The notes under the pieces: model-generated
Told to the model about the DNA's origin: nothing
The model's database searches: none
Seen by the model: the letters and a program-made list of their open reading frames with translations, nothing else
Source of the DNA: Ananas comosus
Lineage: Eukaryota; Streptophyta; Magnoliopsida; Poales; Bromeliaceae
Assembly (NCBI RefSeq): GCF_001540865.1
Contig: NC_033629.1
Coordinates: forward strand, 1,263,490 to 1,327,489
Length of the DNA: 64,000 bases
Direction: 5' to 3'
Shown here: piece by piece, positions 37,617 through 49,400 of the stretch
Position numbering within the stretch: the first letter of the stretch is position 1
Layout: every line of letters begins with the position of its first letter
Position numbers and translations under genes: made by a program

Positions 37617-40600
37617 TTACAGTTGTTGGTGAGCTCTGTGCCTTTGATGTCCAACTGGGTTCAACTCCCCTGAGAACTCGCCACTGCTTGACGCCGAGTG
37701 GCGGGGGCCGTAGTCGGTCATTGGCTCGCTGTATTCATCGCTGTACTCGGGGCTTGCCAGTGCTATCTTTCTGATCCTCTTCATGTTTGAGGCATACGAC
37801 CCAGAGTCGTAGTCGGAGCCTGAGCTAAAGAGCATGCTTTGCCCTGGCCGCATACCTTCGTTCAGGTCCTCGAGCGAAACGTCACCCTCTAATGCTCGAA
37901 CAATCTACGCATAATCCATTATTTATGCATTTGTTATTGTTTACATGTTGAACTATAAATTCATGTTGATGCACAAGAATGAGCTAAAAACTAAAAAGCC
38001 TGTGAGTGGTCAAAGGATCATAGAACACAGTTAGGGATCTCTCTATCGTGTAGAGAATGCAATGTCTATCTAAGAACTTCAGTTCATACCTGACTCATTT
38101 TCGGGCGCCTCCTCGCAGAATGGCGAACAGATGCAGCAGCACTCGCTACCATGCGTGCCATCTCCATCAGATCGTAGTTTCCTTCTAACCTTGGGTCAGC
38201 CAACTCATCATAGTTTCCATCAGCCAAAGCCCGTGATAGAACCGGCCTCGCCTATATATGTACCGAGCGAATTGGCGTGAATCAACAATTCACAAGTAAG
38301 TAAATTGTTCAGTATTTCCTTAACCAAACTTGGATCTTAAATTTTCATGATCAGCATAGTATGCTTACCCAATCTACCAAGCTATCTTCCATGAATGTGT
38401 GATTATTATCGACCGGACGTCGTCCGGTTATTAGTTCGAGAAGCATCACGCCGTATGAGAAGACGTCGGATTTTTCAGTTAACTTGCCACTCGAAGCATA
38501 TTCAGGAGCCAAGTAACTGGAATTTGAATAAAATGATAATTTCGTGTTAAAATGATGTGATTGCATTTGAGTTTAGAATCAACTTAAATTTTAATTTTCT
38601 TTTTTTCTACTCCATGATGCATTTGGCTCACCCAAAAGTTCCCATGACACGTGTCGAAACGTGTGTGTGGTTGTCTGATGACAACTTTGCCAATCCGAAG
38701 TCCGCGACCTGCAACGAATGATTTATTGGTAAAATCTTTTTAGTGTAAGAATTTAGTGTCTAAATTCATGTTTCGATGGAATTTAATCTATTTGTGAGAT
38801 GGTTTAGACATAGTTGATACTGCTAAAAGTTATGCATCTAAGCTTGCCACAGCAAAACAAAGAAATAAAACAACATTGACTCTCAAGTGAAACAAAAGGC
38901 ATTGAGATAGAATCTACAAAATGACTCTGTCCCCTCATGAAAATGTTAGCAGTAACAACTCAAAGAAAATTCCAATTAGAATCCTAGGTTTCTAGAAAAT
39001 TTGCATCTGGAAAGAAGAAAAATGTAAGTACTGAATCTGAGATTTGCAGTTCTGCAGTAACAACATATCCTCACATGGAAAAGGAGATGAAAATGTCAGG
39101 GACAAAAACATGTAGTCTGATACTCTGAATCCCTTACCATGGCTTCAAATTTGAAATCCAGCAGAATATTCGCGGATTTGATATCGCGGTGAATGATCCG
39201 AGGGTGACCTTCATGTTATAAGAAGTATGAAACAGTTAAAAATTGATCCGAAAACAAACCGAAAACTTGGGATAATTAAAGCCACTCACAATCTTCATGC
39301 AAGTAGGCAATGCCTCTGGCTGATCCTAGAGCAATCTTGAGCCTGGTAGGCCAATCCATAACTGGAAGCCCCCTCCCTGTCGAATTCAATCAGAAGATTC
39401 AGCAAGTTTTGATTTAAATTCCAGCAAATTGCTATCACTGATGTAAGAATTATCTGAAATCGAAAGCAAGCTGACCGTGGAGGTGATACTCGAGGGTCTT
39501 GTTAGGGACAAACTCATAGACCAACATCCGTTGCGAGCCGGCAATGCAGTATCCGACGAGCGAAACGAGGTGGCGGTGGTGCACCCGGCTGATGATATCG
39601 ACCTCGGCCTGAAACTCTCTCTCACCTTGACCGCTCCCCGACTTGAGTTGCTTCACTGCAACCTCCTTTCCGTTCGGCAGCACCCCTTTGTGTACATAAC
39701 CGAACCCTCCCTGGCCCAAGAGGTTCGCCTGCGAGAAGCCGCTGGTCGCTGACGCGAGCTCCTCGTAGGTGAAAGTGCTTTTGTTGAAACCGAGGGCAAT
39801 TGGGGGGGAGGGAGGGGGCAAGGGGGGGCTGTGGGGGCCCGAGTAGGCCGAGCTCATGTCGCCGCTGTTCATCATCTGCGGGTGCCATCCGCCTCCGGGG
39901 GGGCTCAGCGCGCCCGGCGGTGGCGGCACCTTACCTTGGTATCCATTGTGCCATTGCGGTTGCGGCCCACTACTGTAGTAGCTTCCTCCTATGCACAAGA
40001 ACATGATTCAGCACCAATTTTAGATCCATTCAAAACTAAGAGTGTTTGAGTTACCTTTGAACCCAGAGGGATCTGCATAGTACTGCATTGCGTTGTGGGG
40101 CTTCTTCTTCTTCTTGGTACAACAAAGACATGCTATGATCATGAGAACAAACAGCACACCAACACCCACACAAAGGCCCACGACGATCGGCACGTTGACA
40201 TCGGCTTTGCCGCCTCCTCTGGAGTCTGGAGACGAATGCGAGGGGGTCGATTTGGTCTCACTCTTCGAAGCAGGAGCCGGCGGGGGAGGCGGCAATTTGG
40301 AAGAAGGCGTAGACGACTTGACGGGGGGCGGCGGTGCTGGCGGGGAGCCTTCCGTTTTGGCCGGCGCAGGAGTAGACTCATNCGAGGGGGTCGATTTGGT
40401 CTCACTCTTCGAAGCAGGAGCCGGCGGGGGAGGCGGCAATTTGGAAGAAGGCGTAGACGACTTGACGGGGGGCGGCGGTGGGGACTTTTCGGGGGGCGGG
40501 GTGGCCGTCGGAGGAGGAGAAGAAGGGGTAGAGGAAGGAGGTGGAGAGGACTTCGGCGGCGGCGAGGACGGCGTCGAAGAATTGCTCGGGGGAGGGGGCG

Positions 40601-40679
40601 ACGTCGAAGAATTGCTCAAGGGAGGGGGCGGCGGCGACGAAGAGTCCGGCGACGCGGCCTTCGACGAATTCGAGGACAT
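37617..40679 (-). CDS. PERK1-like: Proline-rich extensin-like receptor kinase (PERK)
   Basis: Eight exons on the minus strand: 40055-40679, 39476-39988, 39290-39376, 39138-39208, 38632-38708, 38369-38516, 38090-38251, 37617-37904; joined 1971 bp, 656 aa. Order: Pro/Ser-rich cell-wall-facing segment with SPPPP-type runs (to about residue 155); transmembrane helix about 161-187 ([20 protein letters not shown]); basic stop-transfer TKKKKK; Gly/Pro juxtamembrane region; kinase domain from about 285 with [18 protein letters not shown] (Lys about 321), [14 protein letters not shown] (Asp about 416), DFG (about 435), LAPEYASSG and [10 protein letters not shown]; Ser-rich tail. All catalytic motifs are intact. 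There is no signal peptide, as is usual for PERKs. These Ser/Thr kinases sense the cell wall. Oddity: an undetermined base (40382) makes one codon unreadable, beside an in-frame duplication. A 5' UTR intron is likely upstream (acceptor near 40768). Confidence 0.93.
40239..40480 (-). repeat. In-frame direct repeat in the PERK proline-rich region, next to an N
   Basis: A stretch of about 98 bp at 40239-40336 recurs at 40383-40480 with a period of 144 bp (48 codons), virtually identical; the encoded blocks run from [20 protein letters not shown] to KSETKSTPS. Base 40382, the edge of one copy, is N. The copies are either a real recent duplication or a join between assembly pieces. Confidence 0.85.
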
Positions 40680-41180
40680 GCTCAAATGATGAAACTGCAA
40701 CCCAAATTTCTTCTCTAGGTGATCTTTGTGGACAATGCTGCTGCTGCTGCTGCTGCTGATGAACAACTCCTACAAACAATACCAAAGCACAAACTATCAG
40801 AGACAGTTTGAGACAAAATTTCAAAAACATCAACAGGTAAACAATAACACCTTTTAAAACATACAATTACATACAAATTCTAATGCAACACCAAGGAAAA
40901 GGAGCTGTTTTTAACGAATGTGCTGCATAAAATTGATGCCTTTTCACCTGACAACTCAAACTCAAGAACAATTCCGAAGATGGTGACGCGGAATTGTATA
41001 TAAAAGCGCGAAAGAAGATCGATAAACGCGATTACAATTCGCGAAAAGGCTCCTTTCTCCTTTTTTCTGTGGGGATGGGTTCTTGGAGAAGGGCGGCGTA
41101 GAGAAAGAGAGAAGTTGCAGTTAGGCGTTTCGCACTCCGTCCTTCTCCGAGACACCACCACCTCTACATTTCCCTTTGGG

Positions 41181-41748
41181 CTTGTTGTTGTTGTTGTTGT
41201 TTGTTGTTGTTATTTGGGGTTTTTACTATTTTTGTGGTGGTGCATTAACTTTTGAGGCTCAAATTAAGCAAAGCTGTAGAAAAAACAGTGCTTTTTTTTT
41301 ATACATATCTATTTCTATTGGTTTTGAGAGTTCGTTAGATTTTGTTGCTTATTCTTAGTAAGCAGTTCGCTTTTTCCCGCGCGACCGCACGATACAGCTT
41401 GTCGGTCGCACGTGCGAAGAGACATGGGCTAATGGAAAACTTTTACATAAAGCCAAGTTTTTTTCCGAGAAAAAAAATATTTTTTCACTTTTCTATCTAT
41501 TTGATTCTAAAAAAATATATATTTTTATGAATATTTTCTCATATTTTATAAAAAAAATTAGTATTTTTTTCATAAAATATGAAAAAAGGATTTCTAAAAT
41601 ACTTTTTTTTTTCAAACCAAACAGCTAAAAAACTAAAATGAGAGTTTTTCATGAAAATTTTTGTTCTTACAAAAGTTTTTCCCATATTTTTCTGAATAAT
41701 CAAACAACCTATTACTTAAAACGTCTTCCCCTTCAGGTTCTCTGAAAT
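41181..41748. other. PERK upstream region, AT-rich
   Basis: Contains TTG repeats (about 41183-41212), then AT-rich sequence. No gene seen. The distal end is one copy of the target-site duplication of the adjacent SINE (41735-41748). Confidence 0.4.
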
Positions 41749-41943
41749 TTTTTTTTTTTTTGAGAGATAGGTAGGTTCACTTAAATCTTTTTTTTTTAGA
41801 CATAGATAACATGTTACTCGCTTTGTTTATTTTATTTAAAAATAAACTTTAACTGAAAATGTGAATCAACTAGGATTCAAACTCGGGGCTTCGGATACCA
41901 ACGATTCAACCCTTTGCCATTTGTGCTAAAAGGGATGATCGGT
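41749..41943 (-). mobile_element. tRNA-derived SINE, copy 1, with target-site duplication
   Basis: Read on the minus strand it has a pol III box A, TAGCACAAATGG (41917-41928), box B, AGTTTGAATCC (41873-41883), a conserved body and a 3' poly(A) tail (poly-T on the plus strand). Flanks carry the same 14 bases, AGGTTCTCTGAAAT, at 41735-41748 and 41944-41957, the signature of target-primed reverse transcription. An extra internal A-run (plus-strand T-run near 41788), with a variant AGGTTCACTTAAAT next to it, suggests a nested second tail or a rearrangement. Confidence 0.75.
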
Positions 41944-41957
41944 AGGTTCTCTGAAAT

Positions 41958-43340
41958 CTTGATTTTCTTTTATCTTCAAATCAAAATGTATGCCTCAGAA
42001 ACTACTTTTGTTTCATGCAAACCAAGTACTAAGAACTATAATTTTCCTTTTAATATTGTTTCCTAATAAAATTATTCAACTAGTTTTAATAGTTTTATAA
42101 GAAATAGAAGCACCATCTAAAGCTACAAATACTTTTAAAAATACTAAGGTAACCCTTGATAGTTTTTTAAGAACTTTGGGCAACTTAGGCCAAAAGGCAA
42201 TGAAAATAAAGTTTTTAGCAAATTGAAAGTCTGAAAAGTGTTTTTTGTTTTAAAAGGAAAACATCAAAACCGTTAGAATTTTAGTTCGCCACAATAATTA
42301 ATTATCCGTACCAAAATTGGTAATATTACTGTTCTAAATAGAGGGGACACATAATTAAATCTGATTTCACTGAAGAGCTCGTTAATAAAAACATTTATGA
42401 GATGTTACAGCGAGTCATTAATACACTCCATATTTTGAAAACTTTAATAAAAGATCTGTTCCAATCTCAAAGTTTAGTGCACGAATCTCCAGGCTGCTTG
42501 GGAAGGGCGGATCCGGATTGGATGGTCCATCGGATGATGTGGTGGACCGAGTTCAATTACAGTTTGCATCCACGTGTGATGTATTTAGTTTCCATACCAT
42601 CCTTTCATGCAATTAATAATAAAATAAAATAAAATTAATTAAATTAATTAATAATTAATAATTAATAATATTCGGACTGGGTAAATCACCTAAATTTGAT
42701 TCACATAGATCTCGTGAAAAAATAGGAAGCCCCCAGGTGGGCCCCACCCATCCCTTAGTTGAGTCACAATGAGTGGTCAATTTTTATGTCCCAATATATC
42801 GGTCCCAGGGCTAAAGTGACCTATTCTAGGGTTTGTGAACCTCGACCGGCGCACGTTTACTCGAACCGGCGTAACGACCCGGTGCCATTGTCCTAAAACC
42901 TGGTCCAGTTTCAGACAATATTGACCGTTAGATCAATATCCAGGACACGATCAACGGTTGCTATTGGTTGACTTGTCCCGCGGGACACGCGCTGAGCCGA
43001 TCATGCGGCCCACGGCGCATTAGATTCTGACTCGGACTTGCTAACGTGAGCCCGGTGGGGCCCAGTCCTCTGTACTACTCCCAATCTCTTTGAGAAACGG
43101 TTCGGTAGACTCGGTTTAGTGAATCATCCGTAAACCAATTAAATCTGCACCCTCCATCATAGCATCCTTTGAATCCAAACCGTCGAGATAACTCAAAATT
43201 TGTTATGTGAAGAATTATTTTCTTAAAAGTAGAGCAAAGGACATTGCGGTCCATAGGGTTCATGGTGGACCGTGTCCAGGGGATTATTTCTTCGTCTCAT
43301 CCTCTTTCTTTATAGGCTTATATTCCCCACCCCTTCTCTC
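41958..43340. other. Intergenic sequence upstream of the GYF-domain gene
   Basis: AT-rich to about 42700, including an AATTAATTAATAATTAAT cluster near 42640. It then becomes GC-rich (42850-43070), probably the distal promoter. No coding or RNA gene was recognised. Confidence 0.4.
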
Positions 43341-43351
43341 TCTTCCCCGCG

Positions 43352-43437
<86 letters not shown>
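43352..43437. repeat. Compound (CT)n(TA)n microsatellite at the GYF-gene promoter or leader
   Basis: About 25 CT units, with one interruption near 43383, run directly into about 16 TA units. The end lies some 60 bp before the start codon at 43499, so the array occupies the core promoter or 5' leader. The TA run could serve as the TATA element, but this cannot be told apart from simple repeat. Confidence 0.9.
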
Positions 43438-43441
<4 letters not shown>

Positions 43442-43498
43442 GCGAACGAGTTAATTAGGGTTTCTTCTCGCCTCCGAGCTCCGCCTCCGCCTCCGCCC

Positions 43499-46400
43499 AT
43501 GGCCGATCGCAACAATGCCGATTCACGCCGCCACCTCGCCGTGGTGACCCCGCCCCCGCCCCCTATCCCCAAAGGTTTACAACCCATGTCCCCTATACTC
43601 CGATCTCTCTCTGTGAGGAAAACCCTAGATTTCGTCCAGGCTCTTTTTGCGTGGATTCGTGGCACGATTTAGCCATATATGGCGCGAGACGTTCGGAGGC
43701 AGGGTTGTTGTTGATCGGTGATGGGGGTTTACGGGTTTAGGGTTTGGATTGATTCTTTCTCCTAGTTTTCCTTTTGAAAAGAATCGTTTTTGGTGCTAAT
43801 TTGGGGAGGAGGAGGGATTTTGTTGCGCTGCGCTTCATATCGCGTCCCCATTATGGTTTAAGGTGGCGATTTTTAGATTCGTGGCGATTTTTTAGGGTTT
43901 GATGTGGAGATGTTCAGCTTTCGTGGGCAGAATCTCTTGTCCTTGCCATCATCGAAGGAAAAGCTATCTTCTTTTCACGGGACATCTACTTTATCTATTC
44001 TCGTTTCTTATAAATTGTCTGCTACTTCTGGAAAAATTCCTGAAGTTGTAGTTTTGGTGTTCAGCTCAGTAGGATTTAAGGTCCTTTTATATATTTCTTT
44101 ACTACTTCTGTGCATTCCTAAATGATTATAGCAATGTTATCTTGTTGACTATATTATTGTTCAATATTGAGACATTCTATTTTGGCAGATGTTTTCTGAT
44201 TTTTTGCTTATATTGGTCACCCCTTTTTTTTGGTTATGAGAAATGAGAATAGGGTCATTTCTTCATATTCATGTTTTGTTGATAGATGTAGATTATAAGC
44301 TTTGCTAACAATCATTATGTTCCTTTTAAGTTTTCTTTTCATGCATGTCCTACTGGCATAGTTCATAGTGATTTTAATGATTCATTTTCTTTCTTATGTT
44401 CCACTGCCATTGTCTCTTCTCTTGTTAGTCGAATCAATCCTACTGTTTAAGAAGGCAGTAGGCAGGAAAGATAGAGAGGTAGAGAGGGTAGTTTTCTGTC
44501 AGAAATGCCAACAGCCACTGAGATTTACAAGAGAGGCCTTATGGGTGTGCCTTTTCTTTCTTTTACTTTTTAGTTTAACAGTTTATCAACCATAAGTGTT
44601 GTCGTATTAGCTTTTTGCTTTTGCCTTTTTAATTTGACGTAGATATATTATACCAGGTAATTGCATTGCTTTGTCTTTCTATTTTTGTTTTTTACTTATT
44701 TCCCTGTTGTACATCTTGTTGTTCTGATGATCTCTTTTGATCTTTGCAGACGTACATGGAACTGACAATCTTCCTCTTTCTCCTCAGTGGCTTCTGCCAA
44801 AACCTGGGGAAAATAAACTTGGGACTGCACCTAGGGTAAAGAATTTCTTTGTGTCACCTTGTCTTATTCCCTTCTTACTCTAAAGTCTTGTGCCGGTTAA
44901 GCAAAAAATTTTTTTGGGTCATGTTGGAAAAAACAAAATCATCTTTGGTCGTGTTGGAACTATGTACCTCGCGTAGTTTATTTCCCTGTTCGGACATTAG
45001 ATTTTGATCCCTGCTGCACCTCTGGTCTATGTAGGATTTCAATCAATATGGTACTCAGCCAGATACTGTGAAAAATGGTGAAGACCTTAACAATACTGGA
45101 AAGAGAAGGGATGTTTTCAGGCCTTCAATGCATGATGGTGAAACTGGGCGCCACGATCGGTGGCGTGATGAAGAAAGGGAGCCAAACTCTGCTATTCGTC
45201 GAGAGCGCTGGAGGGATGTCGATAAGGTTGAACGCTGGTCGGACAATTCCTCTAGACATTCTGGTGAATCTCGCCGTGCCATGTGGAGTGATTCTGGTAA
45301 CAAGGAAGGCAATTATGATCAACGCCGTGAGAACAAGTGGAACACTCGTTGGGGGCCTGATGATAAGGAGCCTGAGAGCTGGCGTGAGAAGTGGGCCGAC
45401 CCCTCTCATCTTTCAAGTCACGGAAAGGACACAAACAACCTTCATGAAAAGGATACAGACAGAGAAGACCATTATTCTCGGCAAAGGAGGTCAAACTATT
45501 CTGTCAGCCGTGGCAGGGGAGATCCTGTTTATCCCCCATCTCAGACACCACAGAAACCGTCCACTGTGTTTGGCTATGGTAGAGGGAGAACAGAAAATGA
45601 GAGTCCTGTAACTATTAGTGCTCGTGGGAAGCTTAACTCTAACAGTACTGTAAATAGTGGTTCTTCGCGGCCATTTCACCTAGGTTCTGCGCTTGACAAG
45701 TCTGATAGTGCGCCTGGAAATCCCTGTGTTAAATATAGTAGGATGAAATTGCTAGATGTATACAGGGTTACTGATCTTAAAAAAGTTAGAGCAAATCTAG
45801 ATGGTTTCATTGAAGTTCCTCCTTTGACAGAACTGGAACCATTGGAGCCATTGGCACTTTCGGCTCCTACTTCCGAAGAATCAGTAATTGACTATGATGT
45901 TGCTTTATTATCGTAATTCAATTTTTGATGTTGCATGCTTCTTACTATTCTGCTTTATTGGTAGGTTATTTTGAAAGGCATCGACAAAGGTGATATCATA
46001 AGCAGTGGTGTACCTCAGGGTTCCAAAGATGGCTCTGTTGGCAGGAATATCTCTGATGCAATTCCACCAAAACAAGCTAAATTAGGTGGAAAGTTTTTTC
46101 TGATTTTATTGAATTGTGATCTGAAGGTGATCGTCTCCTTATTGCTAAATGGCCTGCTTTTAATTTTATCAGGTAGTAGGGAAGATAGGCCTGCTGCCAT
46201 GGATGACTATAAAGATGACAATACTGACAATATGAAAGGTACCCATTTCGGCTCCTTTGAGAGTTCATTAGGTGAAAAACAATTACAGCACCATGGCTCT
46301 GAACAGAGAGTGGGATTAAATCTGAGGCAGTACTCATTCCAGGAGAAAACACAGAATGCTGACGGTATTGTCTTTGTGCCTTTAGATGCATCTCATAAAC

Positions 46401-49400
46401 ATTGTTTCTATTTGTCATAACTTTTCCCTCGAGTAAGTACAATATCCACATCCATAATTTACGTAAAGTATCTCGCATATGCTGAATCCAGCATTTAGTT
46501 ATTTGTATGCTTTGGTCTGAGATACATTTACAGATTTACTAGCACCAAAACCTCTGCAATGATTGCTTTTGCCTATTACACTGGTTACTATTTCGGTCAT
46601 CCACCATAGCATTTTGCACGCTGACATTCAGGCTACCAAGAGAGAGAGAAAAAAGAGATGTTCTTTGCCATTTGATTTTGTTTCGTAACTTTGAAACTGA
46701 TTGGCGATCAAACATCCTAGCTTAAATGTAATCTTTTTTTTGTTTAATAATGTTTACTTGACATGCATGTGCTCAGCTTCTTGAACTGATGGTTAGCTAT
46801 CATGTCACTTTGTTTACTTCATCTTCTCCTTCCTTCTTTTAATGTGCTTTCCTTTTTTGCCCCTTATTGCAGTTTTTTTGAACGTGCGATTTTAATATTA
46901 TCAGTTGCACCACATATCCTAGAATCTCTAATGTCCCACCCTTTTTTTGCTCTCTTTAATGATTCAATAGGTATTCTTGAAAACCCTGATAAGCCAGCCA
47001 TTATAGAAGCATCTAGGCCGGAAATTTCTCCATCACTTTATGTTGCCGGACCAAGGAGATCTCAATCGGTTGGAGATTATGCACTGGGCTCATCTCATGA
47101 TTGGAAAGAGTTCTCTACTGAAAACGGACCACGGACATCTGAAATGAGCTGGTCTCAGTTACAAAAGGATGAATCTCACTGGCAAAAAGATGAAGGATTT
47201 GGTCCACAGCCAGACCCAAAAAATGACCCCAAGATTAAGAGGCAATTATCTGATGTCTTGAATAGAGAGGGTAAATCTAGTATCATGCTAGGGCATGAAG
47301 ACTCTTATAATAGAAGGTTGCAAGCACATCCTTCTCCAGAAGAGCTTTCTTTATATTATAAAGACCCACAAGGCCAAATTCAAGGCCCTTTCTCTGGAAG
47401 CGACTTAATCGGGTGGTTTGAGGCGGGGTATTTTGGTATTGATTTGCTAGTTCGGCTGTCAAGTGCTCCACCTGATGCTCCTTTCTCTTTACTTGGGGAT
47501 GTTATGCCCCACCTACGAGCGAAGGCAAGGCCCCCACCAGGCTTTGGCACTGCTGCCAAGCCTAATGAATTGTCAGAGATTTCCATTCCCTCAAAATTTG
47601 CTGGTTCTACAAATATTCATGCGGGCATGGGGGATGTTGATATTCTCAACAATGGGTCCAGAATCAGGAAAGATGCTGCAACTGAAGCACAAAACCGGTT
47701 CATAGAGTCATTAATGTCTGGCAGCATAAGCAGTTCCCCATTAGAGAAAATAGCTCTTACTGGAGGTTAGCACTTTATAGGAATGTTCTTTATGTTTTTT
47801 AACATTATTTATAGGGGATATTACATATTTTCATCTCTACAGAATCTGAGTTATCATACATCATTTGAAAATTCAGATTCTTGCAAGTTACCTTATCTTA
47901 AGCTGCACAGTCATCTGATGTGGGGAAGCGGGTTTTGTTTTAGAAAAGGGTTTTTCAAAGAATATCATCCTTGAAACTACAAAAGGTGTATGCATAGGAA
48001 ATTAAGTTATTGGAGGGCATATGAAATTTCTGATTTTTCTAGTTATATTTATATGTAGTTATATAATCTTGCTGGGATACTTACATGTAATGCAAGTATT
48101 CTAAATTCTAATATTTCTTGTGTTAATTTGGATATGAATTCTTGACAATAGGTGAAGTCTCTGTCTTCTTAGGCTGCCTATACATGCATGCGTTCGGTGC
48201 TTACATATTTTCTTTTATCCGGTTCAACTTTTTTGAATCTATAGGTATGCAAGAATATGGTGGGAGCAGTGCAGTGGGTGGTGAAAGTGAGAATGATGTG
48301 AATTATCTCTTGGCCCAGAGAAGATTGTTGGAAAGGCAGAAATCTTCATCAAATTCTCTTCAATTTTGGCCAGGAAGAGATGTCACACAGATGGTACCAA
48401 ATATAAATGCAGTCTCTGATTCGTCTCCTTTGCACTCGAAGTTGCTTCCTCCCATGGGAGACGCTTCTCGCCAGATCCTTCAATCTCCTCAACAAGTGGA
48501 CTTGCTATCCATCCTCCACTCAGCAGCAGATAAACCTCAAAACCCAGCTATATCTGGATTACCTTTATGGTCGAATTTCCCCGAAGCTCGAAACATGAGT
48601 AACACATTACACGGTAATGGCATGGGAATCTCTCAGAACCCAATAAGCATGCAACACAATCTAAATATACCTCCACAAATTGGGGTGGGTAATCAACAGC
48701 AAAGGTTGCTGCAACAAAACCAACCACCTTTGCCTCATTTAAGCCCTCAACCTATTGATATTGCTCCTGCCTTGCTTCCACCAGACAAGCTACCCTCTGA
48801 AATTCCTCAAGATCCACAATTATTAAGCTTATTGCAACAGCAGTATCTTCTGTCACAACTGCAGATGCAGGCTCAGACTTCTGTTACCCCTCAGCTTTCT
48901 TTGCTGGATAAGTTCTTAACGATTAAGCAGCAGCAGGAGCAGCAAAAGCTACAAGAGCAACAGAAGCAGCAGTTGCTGCTGCAGCAACAGCAGCAGCTGC
49001 TTTCGCAGGTTCTATCCGGGAATCAACATCTTCTTGATCCTTCCTATGGGCAAATAGGTAATTCTTCTCTAGATCTTCTAGCGCTTCAAAGAGCGCAAGA
49101 GGCTCTTCAGATCAATCAACAGATGTCTATACAAAGTTTGCTCGATCCACAACCACCTAATCGTCCGGATGTGAGTTTGGGTATTTCGCCTGCAAATTTG
49201 CCCCATCACATCCTCAATCATGTACCTTCAAAAGAATGGGACACTTCTCTTCCACAGCAGGCTGAAAATATTGTGAATGCCGATACTGCAACAGTATCAG
49301 CAATGGCTGGTAGTTTGCCTCTGATGAAAGATATAGAGAGAGATGAACAGGAGGATATCCTGGAAAAGAACAACCAAGGGTTGGAAAATGCTGGAGCAGA

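Noticed and set aside
40093..40718. Long plus-strand Gly- or Arg-rich frames opposite PERK exon 1
   Set aside because: Reverse readings of proline codons (CCN to NGG); the minus-strand PERK reading has a full domain structure.
41873..41928. tRNA-like boxes A and B, considered as a tRNA gene
   Set aside because: No cloverleaf or acceptor stem; poly(A) tail and target-site duplication show it is a SINE.
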